Shown: piece by piece, positions 25,222 through 33,856 of the stretch | Layout of the letters: the number at the start of each line of letters is the position of its first letter | How positions within the stretch are numbered: position 1 is the stretch's first letter | Source: Fimadaptatus sp948467645 | GTDB taxonomy: Bacteria > Bacillota > Clostridia > Christensenellales > Aristaeellaceae | Direction: 5' to 3' | Assembly (NCBI GenBank): GCA_948467645.1 | Contig: CAOKFD010000001.1 | Location: forward strand, 62,001-126,000 | DNA length: 64,000 nt | Made by a program: the position numbers and the translations under genes | Notes under the pieces: model-generated | What the model was told of the DNA's origin: nothing | Databases searched by the model: none | The model's input: the letters and a program-made list of their open reading frames with translations, nothing else

Positions 25222-25389
25222 TTACTTGCCCATCATGAGCTTGTCCATCCTGCGCGCCATGTCGTGCTTCATGCGCATCGCGTCGCGACCCAGCTTGCGC
25301 ATGGTGCGCGGTGAAGTCGCGCTGAGCGCGGTCATCGCCGCCACGCCGATTATCGAACCCATTACCATGCCCTTTGCCATACCGTTCAT
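25222..25389 (-). CDS. Small protein with one membrane segment, coupled to the PRC-barrel gene
   Basis: A 55-residue ORF: MNGMAKGMVMGSIIGVAAM is a short hydrophobic helix, followed by a basic, methionine-rich tail (MRKLGRDAMRMKHDMARRMDK). It resembles YtxH-type small envelope proteins in layout only. Its ATG overlaps the upstream stop as ATGA and has GGAGGA upstream, which strongly supports translation. The function is unknown. Confidence 0.75.
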   Translation of the reverse strand: MNGMAKGMVMGSIIGVAAMTALSATSPRTMRKLGRDAMRMKHDMARRMDKLMMGK

Positions 25390-25874
25390 ATTAAGTCCTC
25401 CTCTCCGATTTTCGCCGTTCCCGGCGCGCCGCGGCCGCTGCATTCATAAAACGCGTCGGCCACGATCGCGTCGCCGGTTTGCGGCCTTAGCGAAAACTCG
25501 CCGCAGATTATGCGCCCGCCCATAAGGTCGTCGATATAGCCGCGCGATATTTCTATATACGCGACACGGCCGGTGGATTCGTCTATTATAAGATCGCTCA
25601 CCCGCCCCAGACGCCGCCCGCTGGTCGTAAGCGCGCGCCCCGGCGAGAACTGACAGTCCCCGCCCGCGCGTTCGCCCCTGCCCGAGCATTGCAGCGACAC
25701 GTCGCCGATCACGTCGATCTGGCCGAGCGATATTACCCGGCTGCCGCCCAGCGCGCCTTCTATCAGCACGCCTACAAGCTGCCGCCCGCCCTCTAGCACC
25801 ACGCCGCTTACCCTGCCCGCGCGCCGTCCGTCCGCTATTACCGCCGCGCCTATCAGTGCGCTCATCCGCTTCAT
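25386..25874 (-). CDS. PRC-barrel domain protein
   Basis: The protein has about 162 residues with two PRC-barrel-like halves: GAAVIADGRRAGRVSGVVLE near the N-terminus and RALTTSGRRLGRVSDLIIDE after residue 75. PRC-barrel proteins of this kind (YlmC/YmxH in sporulating Bacillota) are small RNA- or protein-binding adaptors; the role here is unknown. The start is uncertain because 5' signals are weak: 25874 (MKRMSAL) is chosen on similarity, and 25865 is possible. It overlaps the 55-residue ORF by 4 bases. Confidence 0.8.
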   Translation of the reverse strand: MKRMSALIGAAVIADGRRAGRVSGVVLEGGRQLVGVLIEGALGGSRVISLGQIDVIGDVSLQCSGRGERAGGDCQFSPGRALTTSGRRLGRVSDLIIDESTGRVAYIEISRGYIDDLMGGRIICGEFSLRPQTGDAIVADAFYECSGRGAPGTAKIGEEDLI

Positions 25875-26111
25875 GTTTCGCCTGCGCCGCCTTTCACGCG
25901 CCGCGTTTTTGCGTGCGCGCGGCTTTCGCGTACATATATTGTGCAAAGTCACGCCTACGCAAACCGGCAATTTCTGCCTTAAAATCGAATTGCGTTAAGG
26001 CGTTTAAGACATTTAAGGCAGTTGTTCCCACCTGATCGGGCTACGCCTGCCAAAAAAGGAAATGCCCGCCCTTACCGGCATTGCCGATAAAGACAGGCTA
26101 AATTTACTTCA

Positions 26112-28025
26112 TCACGCGTTCTGGCGCGCTTCGCGCTCGGCGCGGTTGAATACCGAATAGTACGTGCTTTCGCGCTCGCGCGTAACCAGCTCCTCCACGC
26201 GGCTATACAGCTTCTTGTCGCTGAACAGTCCCACCAGATCGGGATTGAACATGCGGCCCTCGTTTATGCGCATGTCCGTGACCATATCGTCGATGGTCTT
26301 GCCCGATATGTAGGTACGCCCCACAGCATCGGTAGCCGCGTCGATGCAGTCCGAGCAGGTGATTATCTGATACAGTATCGCGTTTTCCACGCCTATGTAG
26401 GACACGTCCGACGGATAGCCGCCCTTGTCGTCGTACCACTTGTGATGGTACAGCGCCGCGTAGGCATACGGCCGCGTGGACGCGCGCCCGACGAGTATGT
26501 CATGCCCCATCGCGGGGTGAAGCTTGATAAGCTCGAACTCATCCGAAAACAGCATACGTTGGAACAGGTTTACCGTGTCGAGGCATACCATCTTGCCCAC
26601 GTCGTGCATCATGCAGCAGTTCCACAGGAATCTGCGTATGTCAACGTAATGCTCCTTCACTTCTTCCATGGTATCATAACCGTTTACGTGGATAAGCAAC
26701 TCGGGCTTATGCTCGTAAAGCGTATCGAGTATGGCGGTGGAGATCTTGGCCGTCATGCAGCTATGCACATACAGCGTGGGCTGCATGGCGATAAGCGCAT
26801 TCTCGTAATACTCCTTAAACGGAACGCCGCCCTCTACCTCGATGTAGTTGGTCATTATGTAGCTGAAAAAGCGCTGCATGGTGTGATACGCGCCGTTGTC
26901 GCGCGCGTTGCGGATGTATTCAAACGTGCGCTTCTGCTCGCTGCGCAAAAACTCGGTACATTCCGCAGTCTTTTCGGGATGGCGGCGGCACATCCACAGC
27001 GTGAATATCAGCGGCAGCAGGTTTGCGTCAATGTTCATGAAGTCATAGCTGTTCATATCGCTTTCGCGCTGACGCTGCTCGTACTCCTCCATCATTTCAC
27101 TAACACTAACGCGGCCCATGTAGCATTCGATAGACTTCTTGGTAAACATAACATATCCCGGGTCAACGCGATAGTTGTCCGGGTGCGACTTTGCATAGTC
27201 CAACGACTTGTTAACCGCGTCGTACAGCTCGTCCAGTATGTCGCCCGGCACGTCGTTCCAGTACATGAATTCGTTAACCTGCGCCAGATACGTGTACGCC
27301 GAGAACAGATCGAAGTCCAGATCCATATCTGGCACCTTTTCTTTAAGTCCGGGCGCGGTCAGTCTGCTTATGTGCCACTTATAGCATTCAATCTGCTTGC
27401 GGATGAGCTTTTCATCGTAATACAGCCGCTCATAACACGTCGCACTGAACAATTCCAGCGTAATAAGCTCGTTGCGCGTCTTTAGCGGCATTTTTGCAAA
27501 CTCGTCCGTATCCGCGATGGACTCCACCATCTTCTTGCTGCAATCCGATATGCACGCACGGTAGCGCTCGGACAGCGGGTCTGTAGTCCGGCCGCGGTCG
27601 CACAGCTGCACCACGTTATAGCTGAGCGCCTGATGACGGAACAGGCAATGAATGTACTTATACGTATATTCCGGGTCGGACTTTTCGCGGCGCAGCGTGT
27701 CGTAATACGGTTCCAGCACGTTCACTATCATCCACGCCAGCTGCACGTCCACCATTTCCAGCGTGCGCGTGTCGGCCAGGGCATCGGAAAACTCGATCAG
27801 CTTATCCGCATCCTGTTCCGAAATGTCGGGGTATTTCTTGAGCAGTCTGTATACGCGCGTGTCCAGCACCTCACGGTTTTCCCGGATCATCGCCTTTATC
27901 CGCATGAAGTTATCGTTGAACTGCTGATAAAAATGCGACGCGTTTTCATCCAGTCGCTCCGGCGGCATCGACAGACTGCGTATTTGCAGACTGCGCGTCA
28001 TGTATTCCTCAAAATATTTCTCCAC
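26112..28025 (-). CDS. HD-GYP-like signalling/hydrolase protein with large helical N-terminal region
   Basis: The protein has 637 residues. Residues 1 to about 420 are helical with no recognised catalytic motif and could be a TPR-like sensor region. The C-terminal part is an HD phosphohydrolase: HD at 474-475 (MMHDVGKM), KLHPAMGHDIL, then YHHKWYDDKGGYPSD near 526-540. This matches the HD-GYP arrangement, except that HHE is HHK and DGxGYP is DDKGGYP. Family members hydrolyse cyclic di-GMP or related molecules. The substitutions mean activity cannot be assumed. It appears monocistronic. Confidence 0.8.
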   Translation of the reverse strand: MEKYFEEYMTRSLQIRSLSMPPERLDENASHFYQQFNDNFMRIKAMIRENREVLDTRVYRLLKKYPDISEQDADKLIEFSDALADTRTLEMVDVQLAWMIVNVLEPYYDTLRREKSDPEYTYKYIHCLFRHQALSYNVVQLCDRGRTTDPLSERYRACISDCSKKMVESIADTDEFAKMPLKTRNELITLELFSATCYERLYYDEKLIRKQIECYKWHISRLTAPGLKEKVPDMDLDFDLFSAYTYLAQVNEFMYWNDVPGDILDELYDAVNKSLDYAKSHPDNYRVDPGYVMFTKKSIECYMGRVSVSEMMEEYEQRQRESDMNSYDFMNIDANLLPLIFTLWMCRRHPEKTAECTEFLRSEQKRTFEYIRNARDNGAYHTMQRFFSYIMTNYIEVEGGVPFKEYYENALIAMQPTLYVHSCMTAKISTAILDTLYEHKPELLIHVNGYDTMEEVKEHYVDIRRFLWNCCMMHDVGKMVCLDTVNLFQRMLFSDEFELIKLHPAMGHDILVGRASTRPYAYAALYHHKWYDDKGGYPSDVSYIGVENAILYQIITCSDCIDAATDAVGRTYISGKTIDDMVTDMRINEGRMFNPDLVGLFSDKKLYSRVEELVTRERESTYYSVFNRAEREARQNA

Positions 28026-28166
28026 AGTCGAATAACAACTCCCCTGCTCTCGCTAATTAATACACTTTAGTATATTGTCATGCAAATTAATACTCATTGC
28101 ATGTATAATTTGGTAAAGCTTACGTTATGGTCAACTTCTGTGGGCTATAAATGTACCAATAACGCA

Positions 28167-28201
28167 ACAATGAAGCGCCCGAAAATCAGGTGCTTCATTG
28201 T
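28167..28201 (-). terminator. Hairpin after hslU
   Basis: ACAATGAAGC pairs with GCTTCATTGT, with inner CCTG/CGGG-type pairing. The minus-strand sequence after it is TGCGTTATT, a poor U-tract. It lies 37 bases past the hslU stop. Confidence 0.5.
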
Positions 28202-28237
28202 CATATGCTATTTTAGCTTTTGCCTGTGCCCTTGCAA

Positions 28238-29611
28238 TTACAGTATATACTTATGCAAATCCTTGCCGATGGATATTTCGGGCAGGTGCTTCATCACGTA
28301 CTCGGCGTTCACACGCACTTCTATGGGTTCGCCGCCCGCCTCGCTGCCGTCGGCATAGTAGGAAATTTCCTGAAGCAGGCCCTCCATAAGCGTATGCAGC
28401 CTGCGCGCGCCTATGTTTTCGTTAGTCTCGTTGGCGGCGTACGCCAGCTCGGCCAGCTTATCCAGCGCGTCGTCCTCGAACACCAGCTTTATATTGTCCA
28501 CGCCCAGCAGCGCCTGATACTGGCGGATGAGCGCGTTTTCGGGCTGAGTCAGTATGCGGCGGTAGTCCTCCTGATTCAGCGGCTTCAGCTCAACACGCAC
28601 CGGGAAACGACCCTGCAGCTCGGGTATCAGGTCGGACACCTTGGATACGTGGAACGCGCCCGCGGCCATGAACAGTATGTGATCGGTCTTGACCGGGCCG
28701 TACTTGGTGGAAACGGTGCTGCCCTCGACCAGCGGCAGTATGTCGCGCTGCACGCCCTCGCGGGACACATCGGGAGTGCCGCTGCTGGAGTTGCGGCCCG
28801 CGATCTTGTCGATCTCGTCCAGGAACACTATGCCGTCCTGCTCGGCGCGCGTAATGGCCTCGCGGTATACCGAGTCCATGTCGATCAGGTTCTGCTCCTC
28901 CTCGGCGGTCAGTATGCGGCGCGCTTCGCTCACCTCTACCTTGCGCAGCTTGGTCTTTTTAGGCAGTATCTGACCCAGCATGTCATTCATGTTCATGTCG
29001 GTGCCGGGGATTTCGTTCTTGGGCTGCAGCTCCTCGACCTCAACCTCAACCAGCTCATGCTCCAATTCGCCCGCGCGCAGCTTTTTCAGCACTTCATCGC
29101 GCTGACCCTGATAGCGCTGCTTCTCCTCGGGCGTGCCCTCCGGCTCCTTGGGCTTGGTGCCCAGCAGTATGTCGATAGGGTTGGTGGGCTTCTTCTGCGG
29201 GCGCACGATCAGCTGCACCAGACGCTCCTCGGCGTTGGCCGCGGCCTTATCGTGAACCAGCTGCGCCTGCTTTTCCTTGGCGACGCGGATGGCGGCCTCG
29301 ACCAGATCACGGATTATCGAATCCACGTCGCGGCCTACATAGCCGACTTCGGTGAACTTGGTGGCCTCTACTTTTACGAAAGGCGCGTCAACCAGCTTAG
29401 CCAGACGGCGCGCGATTTCGGTCTTACCTACGCCGGTGGGGCCCATCATGAGTATGTTTTTAGGAGTAACTTCCTCGCGTATTTCGGCGGGCAGCATCGC
29501 GCGGCGATAGCGGTTGCGCAGCGCCACGGCCACGGCCTTCTTGGCATCGTCCTGCCCGATTATATATCTGTCCAGTTCGCGCACTATCTCGCGCGGAGTA
29601 AGATTATTCAT
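28238..29611 (-). CDS. hslU: HslUV protease ATPase subunit HslU (ClpY)
   Basis: This AAA+ unfoldase feeds substrates into HslV (457 residues). It opens LTPREIVRELDRYIIGQDDAKKAVA and has Walker A GPTGVGKTE, the GYVGRDV pore-loop region and Walker B IVFLDEIDKI. The intermediate (I) domain lies between, with EEKQRYQGQRDEVLKKL. The C-terminus DLHKYIL is the tail that inserts into HslV. AAGGAG precedes the ATG. The gene follows hslV by 18 bases. Confidence 0.97.
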   Translation of the reverse strand: MNNLTPREIVRELDRYIIGQDDAKKAVAVALRNRYRRAMLPAEIREEVTPKNILMMGPTGVGKTEIARRLAKLVDAPFVKVEATKFTEVGYVGRDVDSIIRDLVEAAIRVAKEKQAQLVHDKAAANAEERLVQLIVRPQKKPTNPIDILLGTKPKEPEGTPEEKQRYQGQRDEVLKKLRAGELEHELVEVEVEELQPKNEIPGTDMNMNDMLGQILPKKTKLRKVEVSEARRILTAEEEQNLIDMDSVYREAITRAEQDGIVFLDEIDKIAGRNSSSGTPDVSREGVQRDILPLVEGSTVSTKYGPVKTDHILFMAAGAFHVSKVSDLIPELQGRFPVRVELKPLNQEDYRRILTQPENALIRQYQALLGVDNIKLVFEDDALDKLAELAYAANETNENIGARRLHTLMEGLLQEISYYADGSEAGGEPIEVRVNAEYVMKHLPEISIGKDLHKYIL

Positions 29612-29629
29612 GTATATTCTCCTTCACGG

Positions 29630-30163
29630 TTATACGCGCTCGACGATAACGTTGTCGTTGGTGTACACGCAGATGGACGCGGCGATATGCAGTGCCTTTT
29701 CAGCGATTTCAGCAGCGCTCAGGTCGGTGTTTTCGATAAGCGCGCGCGCCGCGGCCAACGCATAGTTGCCGCCCGAACCGATAGCGACCACGCCGCCATC
29801 CGGCTCAATGACCTCGCCCGTGCCGGATACCAGCAGCAGATTGTCCTTGTCGGCGCACAGCAGCATGGCCTCAAGCTGCCTCATGCCTTGCGCGCTGCGC
29901 CAATTCATCGCCAGTTCAACCGCGGCGCGCGGCAGATTGCCCGAATACTGGGTCAGCTTGTCCTCCAGCATTTCGCTCAGCGCGAACGCGTCCGACACGC
30001 TGCCTGCAAAGCCCATTACCACCTTGTCATGATATATGCGGCGCACTTTGCGCGCGGTGCCCTTCATTATAACCTTTTCGCCCAAAGTCACCTGACCGTC
30101 GCCGGCCATAGCGATTTCGCCGCCGCGCTGAACGGCGCATATCGTAGTTCCCTCGAATTTCAA
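29630..30163 (-). CDS. hslV: HslUV protease peptidase subunit HslV (ClpQ)
   Basis: This threonine-type peptidase forms double hexamers and is activated by HslU (177 residues). The TTICAV motif starts at residue 6, so a five-residue propeptide would be removed to expose the catalytic Thr. MAGDGQVT and FAGSVSDAF are conserved family blocks, and GSGGNYALAAARAL lines the C-terminal half. The start is TTG with AGGAGG about 7 bases upstream; it overlaps the trmFO stop by 4 bases (TTGA), giving translational coupling. Confidence 0.95.
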   Translation of the reverse strand: MKFEGTTICAVQRGGEIAMAGDGQVTLGEKVIMKGTARKVRRIYHDKVVMGFAGSVSDAFALSEMLEDKLTQYSGNLPRAAVELAMNWRSAQGMRQLEAMLLCADKDNLLLVSGTGEVIEPDGGVVAIGSGGNYALAAARALIENTDLSAAEIAEKALHIAASICVYTNDNVIVERV

Positions 30164-31506
30164 ATCGATTCCTCCTGCATGTGGTCATGCTTAATCGTTT
30201 CTATCGTGTCAAGCGCGCGCTGGCCTATCGCCTCATACCGCTCCTTCTTGGAACGTATGCGCTTTTCCAGCGGCGCCATCAGGCCGAAGTTTGCGTTCAT
30301 CGGCTGAAAATCGCGATTGGGCGTGGATATGTACTTACCCATCGCGCCGATTGCGGTTTTATCGGTAAAGTCGATCGGCGGCAGTCCCCTTATCTGCCTT
30401 GCCATCGAAAGCCCCGCCATCAGTCCCGAACCGGCCGACTCGACATAGCCCTCAACACCGGTCATCTGGCCCGCGAAGTACAGATCGGGGCGCTCGATGC
30501 ACTGATAATGCTCGTTTAAGAAGCCGGGCGAGTTGAGGTAGGTATTGCGGTGCATCACGCCATAGCGCGCGAACTCGGCCTTCTCCAGTCCGGGTATCAT
30601 GCCGAACACGCGCTTCTGCTCGCCGAATTTAAGCCGCGTCTGGAATCCGACGAGGTTATACAGCGTGCCCGCCGCGTCATCCTGCCTGAGCTGAACCACA
30701 GCGAACGGCTCCTTGCCGGTGCGCGGATCTTTAAGACCCACCGGCTTCAGCGGCCCGTAGCACAGCGTGTCATAACCGCGCGACGCGAGTATCTCCACCG
30801 CGAGACAGCCTTCAAACACATTGGCGCTCTTATCCAGCGGCCTTTCGTCAAAGCCATGCAGCGGCGCAAGCTCCGCGTGCGTGAGCGCATCGTAAAACGC
30901 GTCGTACTCCTCGCGCGTCATGGGGCAGTTGAGGTAGTCGTCGCCGCGGTCGTATCGCGACTGACGGAACACCTTGGTCATGTCCAGCGATTCGGCAAAC
31001 ACCACGGGCGCGGCCGCGTCGTAGAAGTTGAGCTGGCTCACGCCGGGCAGAGCGGCTATCTTTTCGCTCAGCGCGTCGCTGGTAAGCGGGCCAGTCGCGA
31101 CTATGCACGCTCCGTCCGGGATGTCGGTTACTTCCTCGCGCACGACTTCGCACAGCGGCGACGACGTAAGCTTATCGGTTATAAAGCCCGAAAACATGTC
31201 CCTGTCCACGGCCAGCGCACCGCCTGCGGGCACCTTGGCGTAATCCGCGGCGCTCATCACGAGCGAATCCAGCGCGCGCATTTCGGCCTTGAGTACGCCC
31301 ACGGCGTTGCTGAGCCGATCCGACCTGAGCGAGTTGGAACACACCAGCTCGGCAAACCCCTCCGACTTATGCGCGGGAGAGAATCTGTGCGGCTTCATTT
31401 CGATAAGGCGCACGGGTATGCCGCGCTTTATAAGCTGCCATGCGGCCTCGCTGCCCGCGAGTCCCGCCCCGATTATTGTAACAAACGATTTCGTCATAAA
31501 GTTCAT
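30160..31506 (-). CDS. trmFO: Folate-dependent tRNA m5U54 methyltransferase TrmFO
   Basis: This FAD enzyme makes 5-methyluridine at tRNA position 54 with methylene-tetrahydrofolate as carbon donor (448 residues). The FAD loop is IIGAGLAGSEAAWQL near the N-terminus. EMKPHRFSPAHKSEGFAELVCSNSLRS is characteristic of TrmFO as opposed to GidA/MnmG. The C-terminal block GQMTGVEGYVESAGSGL is the second FAD-binding region. The start may be 31506 or the ATG at 31497; neither has a strong ribosome-binding site. It is part of topA-trmFO-hslV-hslU. Confidence 0.96.
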   Translation of the reverse strand: MNFMTKSFVTIIGAGLAGSEAAWQLIKRGIPVRLIEMKPHRFSPAHKSEGFAELVCSNSLRSDRLSNAVGVLKAEMRALDSLVMSAADYAKVPAGGALAVDRDMFSGFITDKLTSSPLCEVVREEVTDIPDGACIVATGPLTSDALSEKIAALPGVSQLNFYDAAAPVVFAESLDMTKVFRQSRYDRGDDYLNCPMTREEYDAFYDALTHAELAPLHGFDERPLDKSANVFEGCLAVEILASRGYDTLCYGPLKPVGLKDPRTGKEPFAVVQLRQDDAAGTLYNLVGFQTRLKFGEQKRVFGMIPGLEKAEFARYGVMHRNTYLNSPGFLNEHYQCIERPDLYFAGQMTGVEGYVESAGSGLMAGLSMARQIRGLPPIDFTDKTAIGAMGKYISTPNRDFQPMNANFGLMAPLEKRIRSKKERYEAIGQRALDTIETIKHDHMQEESI

Positions 31507-31575
31507 CTTTCAGCGTATTGCTCGGAAATTTCTTTTGTCAAAATATTGACTTTTATCGATTATAGCGTCTGAAGT

Positions 31576-31683
31576 ATTCCCGACTGCATAGCAGGCTGCA
31601 TTTTAAGGCGCGTAAAACCGCTTGTCTGCATCATAAACGCCAGTCAATGCTTTTGCCGTTTAAGTGCGGCCGCAGTCGGGAAT
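31576..31683. repeat. 108-base segment bounded by a 12 bp inverted repeat
   Basis: ATTCCCGACTGC (31576-31587) and GCAGTCGGGAAT (31672-31683) are perfect complements 84 bases apart in the topA-trmFO gap. The segment has no ORF. It may be another degenerate small mobile repeat or a long-range stem in the operon message. Confidence 0.5.
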
Positions 31684-31708
31684 TCTTGTCTTGCCCTATG
31701 CCTTTACA

Positions 31709-33814
31709 TCATTCGGCGCTGTCGTCGCCCTCAGGCGCGGCCAGCTCCACGCGATGGCGGCAGGTTTCGTTGGTACAGACATGCGCCATAGCGCCCTTGC
31801 GCCCGCGCTTTAAGACCATCATAGAGCCGCACACCGGACACTTTTCGCGCACAGGCATGTCCCACGATACGAAGTCGCACTCCGGGTAATGCTCGCAGCC
31901 ATAGAACTTGCGCCCCTTATGGCTGATGCGCTCCAGCAGCTTGCCGCCGCACTTGGGGCAGGGCGCGTCGATCTCCTTCAGCAGCGCCTTGGTATTGCGG
32001 CATTCCGGGAAGTTGGGGCACGCCAGGAACTTGCCATAGCGTCCCATCTTGTAGACCATCATCGCGCCGCACTTGTCGCAGGGCACGTCGGACACCTGGT
32101 CCACGATCTGCACCTTTTCCATGTTGCGCTCGGCGTTTTCGAGCGTCTCCTTGAACGGGCCGTAGAAATCGTTTATGACCTTATGCCAATCCACCTTGCC
32201 TTCTTCGACCTCGTCCAGCTCCTCCTCCATATCGGCGGTGAATGTCAGATCAACGATGTCGCTGAAGTACTGCTTCATTATGTCGGTTACGATTGTGCCC
32301 AGCTCAGTCGGAATGAGGCGCTTGTTTTCGCGCGCCACATAGCCGCGCGAGATTATCGTGGTTATCGTGGGCGCGTAGGTGCTGGGGCGGCCTATGCCCT
32401 TTTCCTCCAGCTCGCGCACCAACGACGCCTCGGTATAGCGTGGCGGCGGCTGAGTGAAGCGCTGATCTCCCGCCGCATCGGTGAGCGTCATGACCATGCC
32501 CTCGGTTATTTCGGGCAGGCGCACGTCCTTCTCCTCTACCTCGTCGTCCAGCGATTCCTCATACACGGCGGTAAAGCCCGCGAACTTCTTGCGCGTGCCG
32601 GTAAAGCGCATCACAACCGGGCCGCCCGCGATGTCCACAGACAGCGTGTCATATACCGCCGGAGTCATCTGGCTGGACACAAAGCGCGAGTATATCAGCT
32701 TGTACAGCTTATACTGGTCGCGCGTAAGCGATTCCTTTATCGCGTCGGGCAGGCGCGCAACGTCGGTAGGGCGTATTGCTTCGTGCGCGTCCTGCGCGGT
32801 CTTGCGCGACTTATACACGTTGGGCGTTTCAGGCAGGTATTCCGCGCCGAAGCGTTCGCCTATCACACCGCGCACCGCCGCGACGGCCTCGTCGGACACG
32901 CGCGTTGAGTCGGTACGGATGTAGCTGATAAGACCCTGAGTGCCCTCGCCCGCAATGTCTACGCCCTCGTAAAGCTGCTGGGCAATCTGCATGGTCTTTT
33001 GCGTGGTAAAGCCCAGCTTGCGCGAGGCCTCCTGCTGCAGGTTGGATGTGGTAAAGGGCGCGGCAGGGTTCTTGCGCTTTTCGCCCTTGCGCACGGCGCT
33101 TACCGCATAGCTTTGCGCGCGGATTACGTCCAGCGCCGCGTCTGCCGCCTCGCGGTTGGATATAGCTGCGGTTCCGCCGTTAAGCGTCAGCAGTTTTGCG
33201 CCGATCTCCACGCCTGCACAATGGAACTTGCCGCTGATTACCCAGTATTCCTCGGGCACGAACTCGTCTATCTCGCGCTCGCGGTCGCATATCATGCGCG
33301 TGGCCACAGACTGCACGCGGCCTGCGGACAGTCCCTTTTTGACCTTCTGCCACAAAAGCGGACTTATCTTGTAGCCCACCAGCCTGTCCAGCACGCGGCG
33401 CGCCTGTTGGGCGTTGACCAAGTCCATATCTATCGGACGCGCGACCTTAATCGCGCTTTTGACCGCCTTGCTGGTTATTTCGTGAAACTCCACGCGGCAC
33501 GCCTCGGACGCGTCGATGCCCAGCACATGCGCCAGATGCCACGATATGGCCTCTCCCTCGCGGTCAGGGTCTGTCGCGAGGTATATCTTGCTCGCCGAGC
33601 GCGCGTCCTTGCGTATGCGGTCGAGTATCTCGCCCCGGCCCCGGATCGTGATGTAGCGCGGTTCAAAGTTATTGTCGATGTCCACGCCCATCTGCGATTT
33701 GGGCAGATCACGTATGTGACCGTTGGACGCCTCGACCTTGTAGCCCCTGCCCAGGAACTTGCCGATCGTGCGCGCCTTTGCCGGGGATTCCACTATTACC
33801 AGCTTATTAGTCAT
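31709..33814 (-). CDS. topA: DNA topoisomerase I TopA
   Basis: This type IA topoisomerase relaxes negative supercoils (701 residues). The N-terminal Toprim domain has VESPAKA and ATDPDREGEAI. The active-site tyrosine is in LISYIRTDS. Three C-terminal four-cysteine zinc ribbons are visible, beginning CDKCGAMM, CPKCGGKL and CPVCGSMM. GGAGGT precedes the ATG. It lies 42 bases from dprA and 202 bases before trmFO; that gap holds a 12 bp inverted repeat. Confidence 0.97.
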   Translation of the reverse strand: MTNKLVIVESPAKARTIGKFLGRGYKVEASNGHIRDLPKSQMGVDIDNNFEPRYITIRGRGEILDRIRKDARSASKIYLATDPDREGEAISWHLAHVLGIDASEACRVEFHEITSKAVKSAIKVARPIDMDLVNAQQARRVLDRLVGYKISPLLWQKVKKGLSAGRVQSVATRMICDREREIDEFVPEEYWVISGKFHCAGVEIGAKLLTLNGGTAAISNREAADAALDVIRAQSYAVSAVRKGEKRKNPAAPFTTSNLQQEASRKLGFTTQKTMQIAQQLYEGVDIAGEGTQGLISYIRTDSTRVSDEAVAAVRGVIGERFGAEYLPETPNVYKSRKTAQDAHEAIRPTDVARLPDAIKESLTRDQYKLYKLIYSRFVSSQMTPAVYDTLSVDIAGGPVVMRFTGTRKKFAGFTAVYEESLDDEVEEKDVRLPEITEGMVMTLTDAAGDQRFTQPPPRYTEASLVRELEEKGIGRPSTYAPTITTIISRGYVARENKRLIPTELGTIVTDIMKQYFSDIVDLTFTADMEEELDEVEEGKVDWHKVINDFYGPFKETLENAERNMEKVQIVDQVSDVPCDKCGAMMVYKMGRYGKFLACPNFPECRNTKALLKEIDAPCPKCGGKLLERISHKGRKFYGCEHYPECDFVSWDMPVREKCPVCGSMMVLKRGRKGAMAHVCTNETCRHRVELAAPEGDDSAE

Positions 33815-33856
33815 TAGCCGACCTCCAAAATATCGTAAAAGCGCGGCCGTGCGGTA

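Noticed and set aside
28220..30307. 695-codon plus-strand open frame
   Set aside because: It is antisense to hslU and hslV and matches no protein pattern; a shadow of GC-rich coding sequence.
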